Of a stretch of DNA of 64,000 bases, positions 9,177-16,721 are shown in pieces; positions within the stretch are counted from its first letter, which is position 1; the number at the start of each line of letters is the position of its first letter. The notes below the pieces were generated by a model. That model did not search any database. It had not been told where the DNA came from and saw only the letters and a list, made by a program, of their open reading frames with translations. Source of the DNA: Streptomyces diacarni. GTDB lineage: Bacteria > Actinomycetota > Actinomycetes > Streptomycetales > Streptomycetaceae. The stretch is taken from assembly GCF_003323715.1 (NCBI RefSeq), contig NZ_QOIN01000019.1:1-64000 (forward strand). Reading direction: 5' to 3'. The translations under genes were made by a program, and so were the position numbers.

Positions 9177-11107
9177 CTCAGCTCCAGCACCCGCACGCCC
9201 CAGGGGGCGAGCGTCACGACGGGCTCCGGGGCGCCGGTGCGCAGCTCGTGCAGTGTGCCGTCGGTGGCCGGACGGACGGTGCGCTCCTCGTCGCACTGGC
9301 TGATCAGCCACACGAAGCGCCGCCCGTCCTCGTGGACGAGGACGTCGACGCCGACGTACGGGTCGTCGACCGTCACGGCGCGGTGGACCCCCGCGACGTG
9401 CGCGAGCGCCGCGTACAGCCGGTGCGTGTCCTCGGGGTTGACGCGTGCGGTGCGGGCGGCCATGTGCTCCAGCGGATAGGTGGCCAGGACGGTCCGCCCG
9501 GCGCCGGTCTCGTGGACCAGCAGCGCGGGGCGGCCGTGTGCGTCGACGGCCACCACGCGGGCTCCGCGCTCCACGACGGGCAGGTACGCCCGGCTGTCCT
9601 CGTTGCCGGCGACGGGGAAGCGCAGCACGTCCCCGGCGGCCAGGGGACCGAAGTCCTGGGTGAACGTCATCTCCAGTTCGTCGTCCTCGATGGGTTCGGC
9701 GACCCCGTAGGACAGCTGGAGCTCCACCCCGAAGAGGCCGTCGAGGTCGTCGAACCAGGGGCCGCGGGTGCCCGGGTGCTCACCGGAGCAGAACGACAGG
9801 TAGACCGTCGCTCCCTCCTCGGCCCTGCGCTGGAGCGTCCGCCGGGTGCGGGTGGTGAACTGCCGGGTCGCGGGCAGCAGGTACAGGGCGGCGTCTCCGG
9901 GCAGCCCGTCGGCCTCCCTGGTGAGGCCCACGGGCAGGTCGGCGGCGCGAGCCGTCACGTAGCTCTGGTGCAGCGAGGTGAAGATCAGCGGGCGGTCGGC
10001 GGGGCGGCTGTAGGGGTAGTCGCGCTCCAGGAAGGCGGGCACGACCAAGGCGGCGTCCGCGTCCGTGCGGCGGCAGCGGGCGAAGTCGACCGCTTCCAGG
10101 GTGTCGGCGAACGCGGCGAGTTCCCGCAGCGGCGCCTTGGGGGCTCCGGTGCGGTCGGTGATGCCGAAGTGCATCTCGAAGGGGTGGTGGTCGTAGGGGG
10201 CGCGGTCCCACAGGTCGTCGTAGTCGGTGTTGTTCCACGCCATCCAGCCGGTGGCGCCGCCCAGCAGCGAGGTGTGCAGCGTCTGCCGGTAGTAGACGCC
10301 CGCGTTGCGGGCGGAGACGGTGTCCGTCGAGACGCCGAACTCCTCCAGGACGACGGGCTGTCCGGTGACGGCGGCCAGTTCGCACTCGAAGGCCGCGCGG
10401 TGGTGCTGGCGGGCGCGGTCGGTGTCGGAGCGGTAGACGTGCGGGCCGACGAAGTCGACGTACTCGGCGGTCTCCCGCAGGGAGAAGCCGTTGTCCCGTC
10501 CGGTGACCTCGATGCCCCACGCGCCGTCCCCGAGGGAGACCGGCTGGGTGCCGCCCGCCGCCCGCACCGCGTTGCACATGGCCTGCGCCCAGGCGGTGAC
10601 GACGTCGCATGAGGGCGGGTCGACCTGGTACACGCGGCCGTACCCCGGCATCTCGTTGGTGATCAGCCAGCCGGTCACCGCGGGGTGGTCCTTGAAGCGG
10701 CGGGTCATCTCGGAGACGAACCAGGCCTGCCTGCCCACCATCCACACGTCCTCGTACAGGTCGCGGCCGCCGCGCCAGGCCGGGTCCCAGTTCTCGCCGG
10801 ACATGTGGCCGACGATGAAGGTGGGCACCGTTGCCATGCCCGCCTCGGTGTGCGCGTCGAGGAAGTCGGTGAAGCGCGCGCACAGTGCCTCGTCGACGCG
10901 GTGCGGTTCGGGGTGGAAGTCGGGCCAGTAGAAGAACGAGCGGGTCATGTTCAGCCCGTGCTCGCGCAGGACCCGCAGCTCCTCGCGGACCGTCTTGGGG
11001 CAGTAGTCGCGCCACATGAGCGGCCCGCCGGTGCGCGACCAGAAGTTGGCGCCGAGCCAGGGCAGGACGGCGGGGTCGTGGGTGAGTCGGGCGCTGTGGC
11101 GTCGCAT
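9173..11107 (-). CDS. clan-A glycoside hydrolase, GH5-like (beta-mannosidase/cellulase type)
   Basis: A 644-residue retaining glycosidase with a TIM-barrel N-terminal half. The acid/base Glu is in WLITNEMPGYG (near residue 150) and the probable nucleophile in VVLEEFGVS (near 250), the order expected of clan GH-A. The start HDPAVLPWLGANFWSRTGG resembles bacterial mannan- and mannoside-cleaving GH5 relatives. The C-terminal ~250 residues form an additional glutamine-amidotransferase-like/beta region common in GH42/GH5-type proteins. There is no signal peptide. It lies in one leftward array with a sugar ABC importer, a LacI regulator and the GH3 gene. It is therefore an intracellular oligosaccharide hydrolase. 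The family is fairly sure, the subfamily is not. Confidence 0.75.
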   Translation of the reverse strand: MRRHSARLTHDPAVLPWLGANFWSRTGGPLMWRDYCPKTVREELRVLREHGLNMTRSFFYWPDFHPEPHRVDEALCARFTDFLDAHTEAGMATVPTFIVGHMSGENWDPAWRGGRDLYEDVWMVGRQAWFVSEMTRRFKDHPAVTGWLITNEMPGYGRVYQVDPPSCDVVTAWAQAMCNAVRAAGGTQPVSLGDGAWGIEVTGRDNGFSLRETAEYVDFVGPHVYRSDTDRARQHHRAAFECELAAVTGQPVVLEEFGVSTDTVSARNAGVYYRQTLHTSLLGGATGWMAWNNTDYDDLWDRAPYDHHPFEMHFGITDRTGAPKAPLRELAAFADTLEAVDFARCRRTDADAALVVPAFLERDYPYSRPADRPLIFTSLHQSYVTARAADLPVGLTREADGLPGDAALYLLPATRQFTTRTRRTLQRRAEEGATVYLSFCSGEHPGTRGPWFDDLDGLFGVELQLSYGVAEPIEDDELEMTFTQDFGPLAAGDVLRFPVAGNEDSRAYLPVVERGARVVAVDAHGRPALLVHETGAGRTVLATYPLEHMAARTARVNPEDTHRLYAALAHVAGVHRAVTVDDPYVGVDVLVHEDGRRFVWLISQCDEERTVRPATDGTLHELRTGAPEPVVTLAPWGVRVLELR

Positions 11108-11167
11108 GGTCCTTCTCGTCCTCGTGGTGCGGTGGGTGGTTCCGGTGGCTCGGTGGTCGGTAGGCGG

Positions 11168-12214
11168 TCAGCCGGGTGCGGGCCCTGTGGACTCGCGGAC
11201 GACCAGCCGTGGCCGGTCCTCCAGTACCGGTGCGGCGACGTCCTCGCCGCACCGGGCGAGCAGGGCGCGGGCGGCCGCGCCACCGACCCGCTGCACCTGC
11301 TGGTCGACCGTGGTCAGCCGGGGGTGCAGCCAGCGGCCGAGCGGCAGGTTGTCGTAGCCGACGACGGACAGGTCGTCCGGCACGCGCAGGCCGGCGCGCT
11401 GTGCGGCGCCGGCGCCGCACACGGCCATGGAGTCGTTGGCGTAGACGATCGCGGTGGGCCGGTCGGGGGCGGCCAGCAGCGCCTCGGTCGTGGCCGTGGC
11501 CGACACCTCGGTGAAGTCGGTGTGCAGCACGGCCCACGGCCGCAGCCCGGCCGCTTTGAGAGCCGTCTCGAAGGCGTCGCGCCGCAGCCGTGTGTGGTGC
11601 AGCTCGGCAGGCCCTGCCACGTAGGCGATGCGGCGGTGCCCGAGCCCGGACAGGTGCGCCACCACCTCCTCGACGCCCGCGCCCTGGTGGCCCAGGCCGA
11701 CGCTCGGCACGGGTCCGGTTCCGTCGGGCGGTCCCAGCACCACGGCGGGCAGCCGCAGGCGGGCCACCAGCGCGGGGCGGGGGTCGTCGGCGCGGGCGTC
11801 GGTGAGGAGGGCGCCGTCGACCCGCCCCTCGGCGGCGAACCGCTGGTAGAGGGCGGTCTCCTCGCGCACTCCGGCGACCAGGTGGAGGAGGAGCCCGTAG
11901 CCGCGGGGCGACAGCTCGCCCTCGATGCCGGTGATCAGTTCGCTGAAGTGCGGGTCGGCGCCCAGCACGTCGGTGGGGCGCCGCACGACGAGCGCGAGGG
12001 TGCGGGTGCGGGCGCTGCGCAGCGCGGCGGCGGGCGCGTTGGGCGACCAGCCCAGCTCGACGGCGGTGGCCAAAATGCGCTGCCGGGTCGCTTCGGCCAG
12101 GCGGCCCTTGTCGTTGAAGGCCTGCGAGACGGCTGCGGTCGACACTCCGGCCGCGGCCGCCACCGCCTTGATGGTGGGGCGCTTGGCGGGAGGCTGTCCG
12201 GTGGAGGCGCTCAC
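11168..12214 (-). CDS. LacI-family transcriptional regulator of the oligosaccharide locus
   Basis: A 348-residue repressor with an N-terminal LacI helix-turn-helix and hinge (PTIKAVAAAAGVSTAAVSQAFN) followed by a periplasmic-binding-protein-like sensor domain (VLGADPHFSELITGIE to VVGYDNLPLG). The GTG at 12214 overlaps the stop of the preceding permease gene (GTGA). The regulator is thus co-transcribed with the importer it presumably controls, as in other streptomycete cellobiose/xylobiose-type loci. The inverted repeat at 15370-15390, upstream of the solute-binding protein, is the best operator candidate. The inducer is presumably the transported sugar. Confidence 0.92.
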   Translation of the reverse strand: MSASTGQPPAKRPTIKAVAAAAGVSTAAVSQAFNDKGRLAEATRQRILATAVELGWSPNAPAAALRSARTRTLALVVRRPTDVLGADPHFSELITGIEGELSPRGYGLLLHLVAGVREETALYQRFAAEGRVDGALLTDARADDPRPALVARLRLPAVVLGPPDGTGPVPSVGLGHQGAGVEEVVAHLSGLGHRRIAYVAGPAELHHTRLRRDAFETALKAAGLRPWAVLHTDFTEVSATATTEALLAAPDRPTAIVYANDSMAVCGAGAAQRAGLRVPDDLSVVGYDNLPLGRWLHPRLTTVDQQVQRVGGAAARALLARCGEDVAAPVLEDRPRLVVRESTGPAPG

Positions 12215-13038
12215 ATCTTCACCGCCCCGCTGACGAGGGCCTGCTGCATGCGTCGCTGGAGCACCGTGTAGACGATCCAGACGGGGACGAGGGTGAGCAC
12301 CGTTCCCGCGGTGAGGACGCCGTAGTCGGTGCCGGTGATGGCCTTGAGTGTCGGCAGGGCGACCTGGACGGTGCGCTGGGCGGGATCGGGACCGATGATC
12401 ACCAGGGAGTACAGGTACTCGTTCCAGAAGGTGAGGAAGTTCAGCAGCAGGACCGTCGCGATGCCCGGCAGGCACATCGGCGCGTAGACGTGGCGCAGCA
12501 CCGCGTACGTGGAGGCCCCGTCCATCCTGGCGGCCTCCTCCATCTCCTTGGGTACGGTCCGCATGAACTGGACCAGGATGACGACCGAGAGGGGCATCGC
12601 CGTCGCGGGCAGGAACAGCACCATGAACGTACGGGTGTGGAAGAGGCCACTCGCCGCGGCCAGCAGGAAGGTGGGGAAGAGGGCGGCGAAGGTCGGGATG
12701 AGGAACCCCAGCGAGAAGACCTTCTCCACCACCGAGGCCAGGCGGCCCGTCGAGCGGGCGAGGGCGAAGGCGGCGGGCAGCGCCAGCGCCAGCGTCAGCA
12801 CCAGCGCGACGCTGGTGACCAGAGCCGAGTTGACGACGGCGAGCCCGAGGTCGGCGCTGGTGAAGGCCGTGGAGAAGTTGCCGAGGCCGAAGGATTCCGG
12901 CAGCGCGAACGGGTGCGCGAAGATCTCCTCGTTGCTCTTGAACGCCGACGCGAGGAAGTAGTACAGCGGCACGAGCAGCAGCACCGCGTAGCTCCACACC
13001 AGCAGGTGTGCGGGTATCCAGCGTTTGCCGAACTTCAT
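12211..13038 (-). CDS. carbohydrate ABC transporter permease, MalG type
   Basis: A 275-residue inner-membrane permease with about six helices. The cytoplasmic EAA loop is visible (EMEEAARMDGASTYAVLRHVYAPMCLPG), which contacts the ATPase. It forms the heterodimer with the MalF-type permease encoded 11 bp upstream. ATG at 13038 is chosen because the protein then begins MKFGKRWIPAHLL with a positive N-terminus before helix 1. No ATPase gene is present in the locus; streptomycete sugar importers of this class commonly share the housekeeping MsiK ATPase, an inference here. Confidence 0.92.
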   Translation of the reverse strand: MKFGKRWIPAHLLVWSYAVLLLVPLYYFLASAFKSNEEIFAHPFALPESFGLGNFSTAFTSADLGLAVVNSALVTSVALVLTLALALPAAFALARSTGRLASVVEKVFSLGFLIPTFAALFPTFLLAAASGLFHTRTFMVLFLPATAMPLSVVILVQFMRTVPKEMEEAARMDGASTYAVLRHVYAPMCLPGIATVLLLNFLTFWNEYLYSLVIIGPDPAQRTVQVALPTLKAITGTDYGVLTAGTVLTLVPVWIVYTVLQRRMQQALVSGAVKM

Positions 13039-13049
13039 GGTGCGTCCGA

Positions 13050-14000
13050 TCAGTAGGTCTGCCGGAAGAGGCGGCGGATGGTCAGCAGTCCGGCGAGCCC
13101 GGCCAGGAAGAGGAGGACACCGACGGTCTGGCTGTAGCCAAGGTCGGCCGCGATGAACGCCTTCTGGTAGACGAGGAACGACAGCGTGGTGGAGGAGCTG
13201 CCGGGGCCGCCCTGGGTGAGCAGCAGCACGTGCTGCGCCGACCCGAAGAGCGTCCACAGGAACTGCAGCATGGTGACCACGCCCACGTAGTCGCGGATGA
13301 CGGGGAAGTGGACCCGCCACATCGTCCGCCAGTGCCCGGCGCCGTCCAACTGCGCGGCCTCTCCCAGCTCGTCCGGCACACTGCCAAGACGCGCGGCGAA
13401 CAGCACCGCGGTGAAACCGATCCCGGCCCAGACGTCCAGCGCGATCAGGCAGGCCAGCGCGGTGGAAGGGGAGGCGAGCCAGGCGTCGGTGAGCGAGGAG
13501 AGCCCCGCGGATTCGAGCGCGCCGTTGAGCAGCCCGTCGGGGGAGAGCGCGGCGTAGAAGACCATGGCCTTCGCCGGGGTGGAGATCAGCCCGGGTACGA
13601 ACAGCAGGTAGCGGATGACGCGGTGCCCCGGCGGCCGCTGCGCCACGTAGTAGCCCACCATGTAGGCGCACACGATCATGATCGGCAGGGCCACGGCGAG
13701 TTGGACGGCGGTGTTGCGCACGGCGGCCCAGAAGACCGGGTCGTCGAGCACCGCACGGAGGTTGCCGAGCCCCGCGAAGGAGACCGGCTGGAGCATGCCG
13801 GGCCAGCGCAGTGCGGCGATCACGAAGATGGCCACCATCGGGCCGACCATGAAGACCAGGTACCACACCAGTGCGGGCACGGCGAGGATCGTTCCGCCCT
13901 GCTTGCGCGGGCGCGGCCGTGGGCGGCGCCCGGCGGTGCGGGGCGGCGTACCGGTCAGGCCGGGCTCTGCCGCGCCGGGTGTCGGCGTCAGCGTCGTCAT
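13050..14000 (-). CDS. carbohydrate ABC transporter permease, MalF type
   Basis: A 316-residue membrane permease. A basic N-terminal tail (TAGRRPRPRPRKQGG) precedes helix 1. The EAA loop reads ELGEAAQLDGAGHWRTMWRVHFPVIRD. ATG at 14000 gives MTTLTPTPG; upstream codons to 14093 would overlap the solute-binding protein gene. It is the second gene of the leftward importer operon and partners the MalG-type permease. It carries no ATP-binding motif of its own. Confidence 0.92.
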   Translation of the reverse strand: MTTLTPTPGAAEPGLTGTPPRTAGRRPRPRPRKQGGTILAVPALVWYLVFMVGPMVAIFVIAALRWPGMLQPVSFAGLGNLRAVLDDPVFWAAVRNTAVQLAVALPIMIVCAYMVGYYVAQRPPGHRVIRYLLFVPGLISTPAKAMVFYAALSPDGLLNGALESAGLSSLTDAWLASPSTALACLIALDVWAGIGFTAVLFAARLGSVPDELGEAAQLDGAGHWRTMWRVHFPVIRDYVGVVTMLQFLWTLFGSAQHVLLLTQGGPGSSSTTLSFLVYQKAFIAADLGYSQTVGVLLFLAGLAGLLTIRRLFRQTY

Positions 14001-14064
14001 GAGGTGACTCCCGTGGGCTGGGGCTCGGGACGTGGGGGAGGGGAGGCGGGGCGCGGGCTCATGC

Positions 14065-15348
14065 TCAGCGGTACGCGGCCTCGAGCGCCGCACGTACCCG
14101 GGCCGCGCTCACACCGCGGGTGAAGGACGTGCTGGTCGCGGTGATCAGCGGCTGGTTGGCTGTGGGCGGTACGTACACGTCGGGCAGCAGCACCTGGCCC
14201 ACGTCGGAACCCAGCCGCTGCGCCGCGGCCACGAGGGGGAAGTCGGTGCTCAGCGCGTCGGAGCGCACGGCCATGTCGCGGCCGCTCTCGGTGATGAACG
14301 CCGAGACGGTGTCGGCCCTGTACATGAAGCGGAGGAACTTCTCGACGGCGTCGATCTTCTTGGTGCCGTTGGGGCTGATCCAGAACCCGATGAGGGTGTA
14401 GGAGCGCAGGATGGTGGGCTTGTCGTGGACGGCCCCGTCCGCCAGGGGCCAGCCGCCGACGTCCGTGTGGCGCGCCACCCGCTCGGGCACTTCGGCGAGC
14501 GCCGAGGACATCGCCGACTCGATCGCCGCTGACTGGGTGTTGAACTGCGTCATCATCGAGTCCGAGGTGAGGCCCTGCGGTTTGTCGGTGAAGACGCCCG
14601 AGTCGCGCAGTTCGACGAAGTAGTCGATGCCCTGCCGCGCGCCCCTGGCCCCGAAGTCCCCCGTCGCGTAGGCGTGCCGGGCCTCGTCCTCGGTGAGGAA
14701 GGTCTGGATGATCTGGGCGAGGAGCTTCTGCCCCGTCCAGTCGTTGCCGCCGACGGTCACGGGCGCGGTCCCTTTCGCGCGCAGCTTGCGCGCGGCGCGG
14801 ATGAGCTCGTCGCCCGTGGTCGGTATCTCCGCCACACCTGCCCGGTCCAGCAGCGCCCTGTTGTAGGCCACGGGCCAGTTGGTGGCGAAGTACGGGAAGG
14901 CGCGCAGCCTGCCCTTGCCGTCGGTCCACGCCGCGAGTGCCTGGGGCATCACCCGCTCGCGCAGCCCCCAGTCGTCCAGGTAGTCCTTGACGTCGACGGT
15001 GGCGCCGACGTCCGTCCACGCCAGCGTCTTGTCGTAGAGGTTGACCATGACGACGTCCGGCTCCTTGCGGGCCAGGCGCGCGGTCTCGTAGACCTGCGCG
15101 AGGTCGTCGCCGTTGACCAGGTTCTTGACCTTCAGCCCCGGGTTCTCCTCCCGGAAGCGGTCGAGCGCCCGCAGGTAGGTGGCGGAGCCCGGAGCCGTGG
15201 TGCCCAGCTGGCTGTGCACCACGAGCGTGTCGGGGTCGTCTTCCGCGGCGGCCAGCGCGGAGCAGCCGGACAGGGCGGGGAGGGTGGTCGCGGCGAGGCC
15301 GCAGCCTGCGGCGAGGAGGCCGCGTCGGGTCAGCGGGGACGAGCGCAC
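14065..15348 (-). CDS. extracellular solute-binding lipoprotein for sugars (family 1)
   Basis: A 427-residue substrate-capture component of the ABC importer. The N-terminus has a twin-arginine-like motif (LTRRGLLAAG), a hydrophobic stretch and a lipobox ending in LSGC, so the mature protein should be lipid-anchored outside the membrane. The body follows the MalE/CebE pattern (FREENPGLKVKNL, PYFATNWPVAYNRALL). GTG at 15348 is the only start that keeps the whole signal peptide. It is first in the operon and lies directly behind the inverted repeat at 15370-15390. The sugar is unknown; the linked glycosidases suggest beta-linked plant oligosaccharides. Confidence 0.92.
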   Translation of the reverse strand: MRSSPLTRRGLLAAGCGLAATTLPALSGCSALAAAEDDPDTLVVHSQLGTTAPGSATYLRALDRFREENPGLKVKNLVNGDDLAQVYETARLARKEPDVVMVNLYDKTLAWTDVGATVDVKDYLDDWGLRERVMPQALAAWTDGKGRLRAFPYFATNWPVAYNRALLDRAGVAEIPTTGDELIRAARKLRAKGTAPVTVGGNDWTGQKLLAQIIQTFLTEDEARHAYATGDFGARGARQGIDYFVELRDSGVFTDKPQGLTSDSMMTQFNTQSAAIESAMSSALAEVPERVARHTDVGGWPLADGAVHDKPTILRSYTLIGFWISPNGTKKIDAVEKFLRFMYRADTVSAFITESGRDMAVRSDALSTDFPLVAAAQRLGSDVGQVLLPDVYVPPTANQPLITATSTSFTRGVSAARVRAALEAAYR

Positions 15349-15369
15349 AGCGGGAGGTCTCCAACCAGG

Positions 15370-15390
15370 CGGTTAACGAGTGGTTAATCG
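15370..15390. promoter_or_regulatory. candidate LacI-type operator before the sugar importer operon
   Basis: CGGTTAAC, spacer GAGTG, GTTAATCG: 8-bp arms matching at seven positions, 22 bp upstream of the solute-binding protein start. A second, smaller inverted repeat (TACCTC-TG-GAGGTG, 15394-15407) is adjacent. The position is right for repression by the LacI-family protein of the same operon. Confidence 0.6.
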
Positions 15391-15462
15391 ATGTACCTCT
15401 GGAGGTGCGAGGAACCTAGACCTCCGCGGGGCTGTGGTCAAGACCCTCCCGGGAGGAGCGGT

Positions 15463-15514
15463 CACACACGTCGAGGGTGGCCCCACCGGGTGGGGCCACC
15501 CTCATACGTGTGTG
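15463..15514. terminator. very long near-perfect hairpin (24 bp of stem)
   Basis: The outer stem is CACACACGT/ACGTGTGTG and the inner stem is GAGGGTGGCCCCACC/GGTGGGGCCACCCTC, interrupted only by a 1-nt/2-nt internal loop, with almost no loop at the tip. It lies just past the stop of the leftward SGNH hydrolase gene and upstream of the sugar importer operon. It therefore most likely ends esterase transcription and insulates the importer promoter. There is no T-run. It is much longer than needed for termination. Confidence 0.7.
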
Positions 15515-15551
15515 GCCTTTCCGTGCCCGCCGGGAGGGCGGGCACGGACGC

Positions 15552-16535
15552 TCAGCGCCGTACGGCCGCCAGCACCGCCTGCGACATGGCCTGGTGACCC
15601 GCGGCGTTGGGGTGGAAGCCCGCGGCGTCCACGGCCTGGAGCGGTTCCGCCCAGCGGGTGCCCACGGGCTTGCACAGGTCGTGTCCGACCGAGCCGGTGT
15701 AGGTGTCGACGTACTCGGCCCCTGACGCCTCGGCGCGCTCGGCGAGCATGGAGTTCAGTCTCTTCTCCGTGTCCCTGAGCCAGGGGGCGTCGCCCGAGGC
15801 GAGCGAGACGGTCCGCGGGCAGTTGCTGCCGTCCTCGGGCAGCAGCGCGGGGTAGCCGACGACCAGCACGCGCGCGCCGGGTGACCTGTCCTGGATGCCG
15901 CGCAGCACCTCGTCGATCTTCGTGGCCGTGGCCTCGATGCGGGCGGCCAGCTCATCGCTGCCACCGAGAGAGTAACTGGCCTTGCACGGCGCTCCGTTCG
16001 GCACGAGAGCGCCGAGCAGGACGCAGCGCGCGACGATGCCCCCGAACCCGATGTCGTTGCCGCCGATGCCGACGGTGACCAGGTCGGTGGACTCGTTCAG
16101 CGCGTCGAACTGCGGGGGCGCTGTGCCCTGCGGTGCCGTCATCTCGGCTGTCGTCGCGCCACCGCAACTGGCGTCGGCGAACGTCCCGGGAGCCAGCGCG
16201 GCCGTCACCAGCGTCGGATAGTTGTGGTCGGAACGGCCGCAGTTCTCATCCGTCTGCTCCGGGATGCCGGGACCCGAGGTGTAGGAGTCGCCCAGGGCAA
16301 CGTAGCGGGCGACGGCCTCCGCCTTGCCGTGGGCCCCCGCTTCGCCGTGGGCCCCCGCTTTGCCGTGCGCCCCCACCGAGGAGGCGGTGGGGGCGCCGGC
16401 GAGGACGAGTGCGGCGGCCACCGGGAGCGACACGCCGGCCGACAGCGCGGCGCGCACGCGCCTCACGGCCGGGTGGCGGGCCGGTGAGGGCCGTCTGGGT
16501 GCGGTGCGCGCGAACGAAGAAGGGGATGCGGACAT
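15552..16535 (-). CDS. secreted SGNH/GDSL-type esterase or lipase
   Basis: A 327-residue secreted hydrolase. A long N-region (MSASPSSFARTAPRRPSP) precedes a hydrophobic signal segment ending near A-G-A-P-T-A. Blocks of the SGNH family are clear: ALGDSYTSGPG (nucleophile Ser), the block II Gly region, GIGGNDIGFG (Asn), and DAAGFHPNAAGH (catalytic Asp and His). Six Cys residues suggest three disulphides, as in Streptomyces SGNH lipases. ATG at 16535 has GAGGTGG upstream. Between signal and catalytic domain is a short Gly-Ala-His-Gly repeat encoded by three 18-bp DNA units (16323-16376). It is divergent from the amidase gene. Substrate unknown. Confidence 0.9.
   Translation of the reverse strand: MSASPSSFARTAPRRPSPARHPAVRRVRAALSAGVSLPVAAALVLAGAPTASSVGAHGKAGAHGEAGAHGKAEAVARYVALGDSYTSGPGIPEQTDENCGRSDHNYPTLVTAALAPGTFADASCGGATTAEMTAPQGTAPPQFDALNESTDLVTVGIGGNDIGFGGIVARCVLLGALVPNGAPCKASYSLGGSDELAARIEATATKIDEVLRGIQDRSPGARVLVVGYPALLPEDGSNCPRTVSLASGDAPWLRDTEKRLNSMLAERAEASGAEYVDTYTGSVGHDLCKPVGTRWAEPLQAVDAAGFHPNAAGHQAMSQAVLAAVRR
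16323..16376. repeat. three tandem 18-bp units inside the SGNH esterase gene
   Basis: The units begin at 16323, 16341 and 16359 and differ at one to three positions; they encode a GAHGKA/GAHGEA-type hexapeptide linker just after the signal peptide. Such repeats vary in copy number between strains. Confidence 0.75.
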
Positions 16536-16617
16536 GACCACCTCGCAGACCAACTGGACGACGGAATCGACGGGATGAGACGCGGTCGTGGTGGAGCCGA
16601 GGGGCGGAAAGGCGGCG

Positions 16618-16647
16618 GAACCGGTTCTTCTGGGGAGAAGACCGGTT
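16618..16647. promoter_or_regulatory. inverted repeat between the divergent esterase and amidase genes
   Basis: GAACCGGTTC is a perfect 10-bp palindrome. The larger arms AACCGGTTCTTCT and AGAAGACCGGTT pair with a one-base bulge around GGGG. Its place in a shared 186-bp divergent promoter region suggests co-regulation of two secreted hydrolases. No regulator gene is adjacent. Confidence 0.45.
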
Positions 16648-16721
16648 CTACCGAGCAGTAAGAGTGGCCATCGCTCCCCCGCCGTCAAGGCCCCGGGAGG
16701 CGCGCCGCGGGAGGGGCCCTC

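Noticed and set aside
7272..9479. 735-codon open frame opposite the GH3 gene
   Set aside because: Shadow frame: low-complexity Gly/Ala/Arg composition and no motif, while the minus strand encodes a complete GH3 protein.
13997..15364. 455-codon frame overlapping the sugar-binding lipoprotein
   Set aside because: Same strand but a different frame; Arg/Gly-rich shadow without signal peptide, whereas the other frame has lipobox and family motifs.
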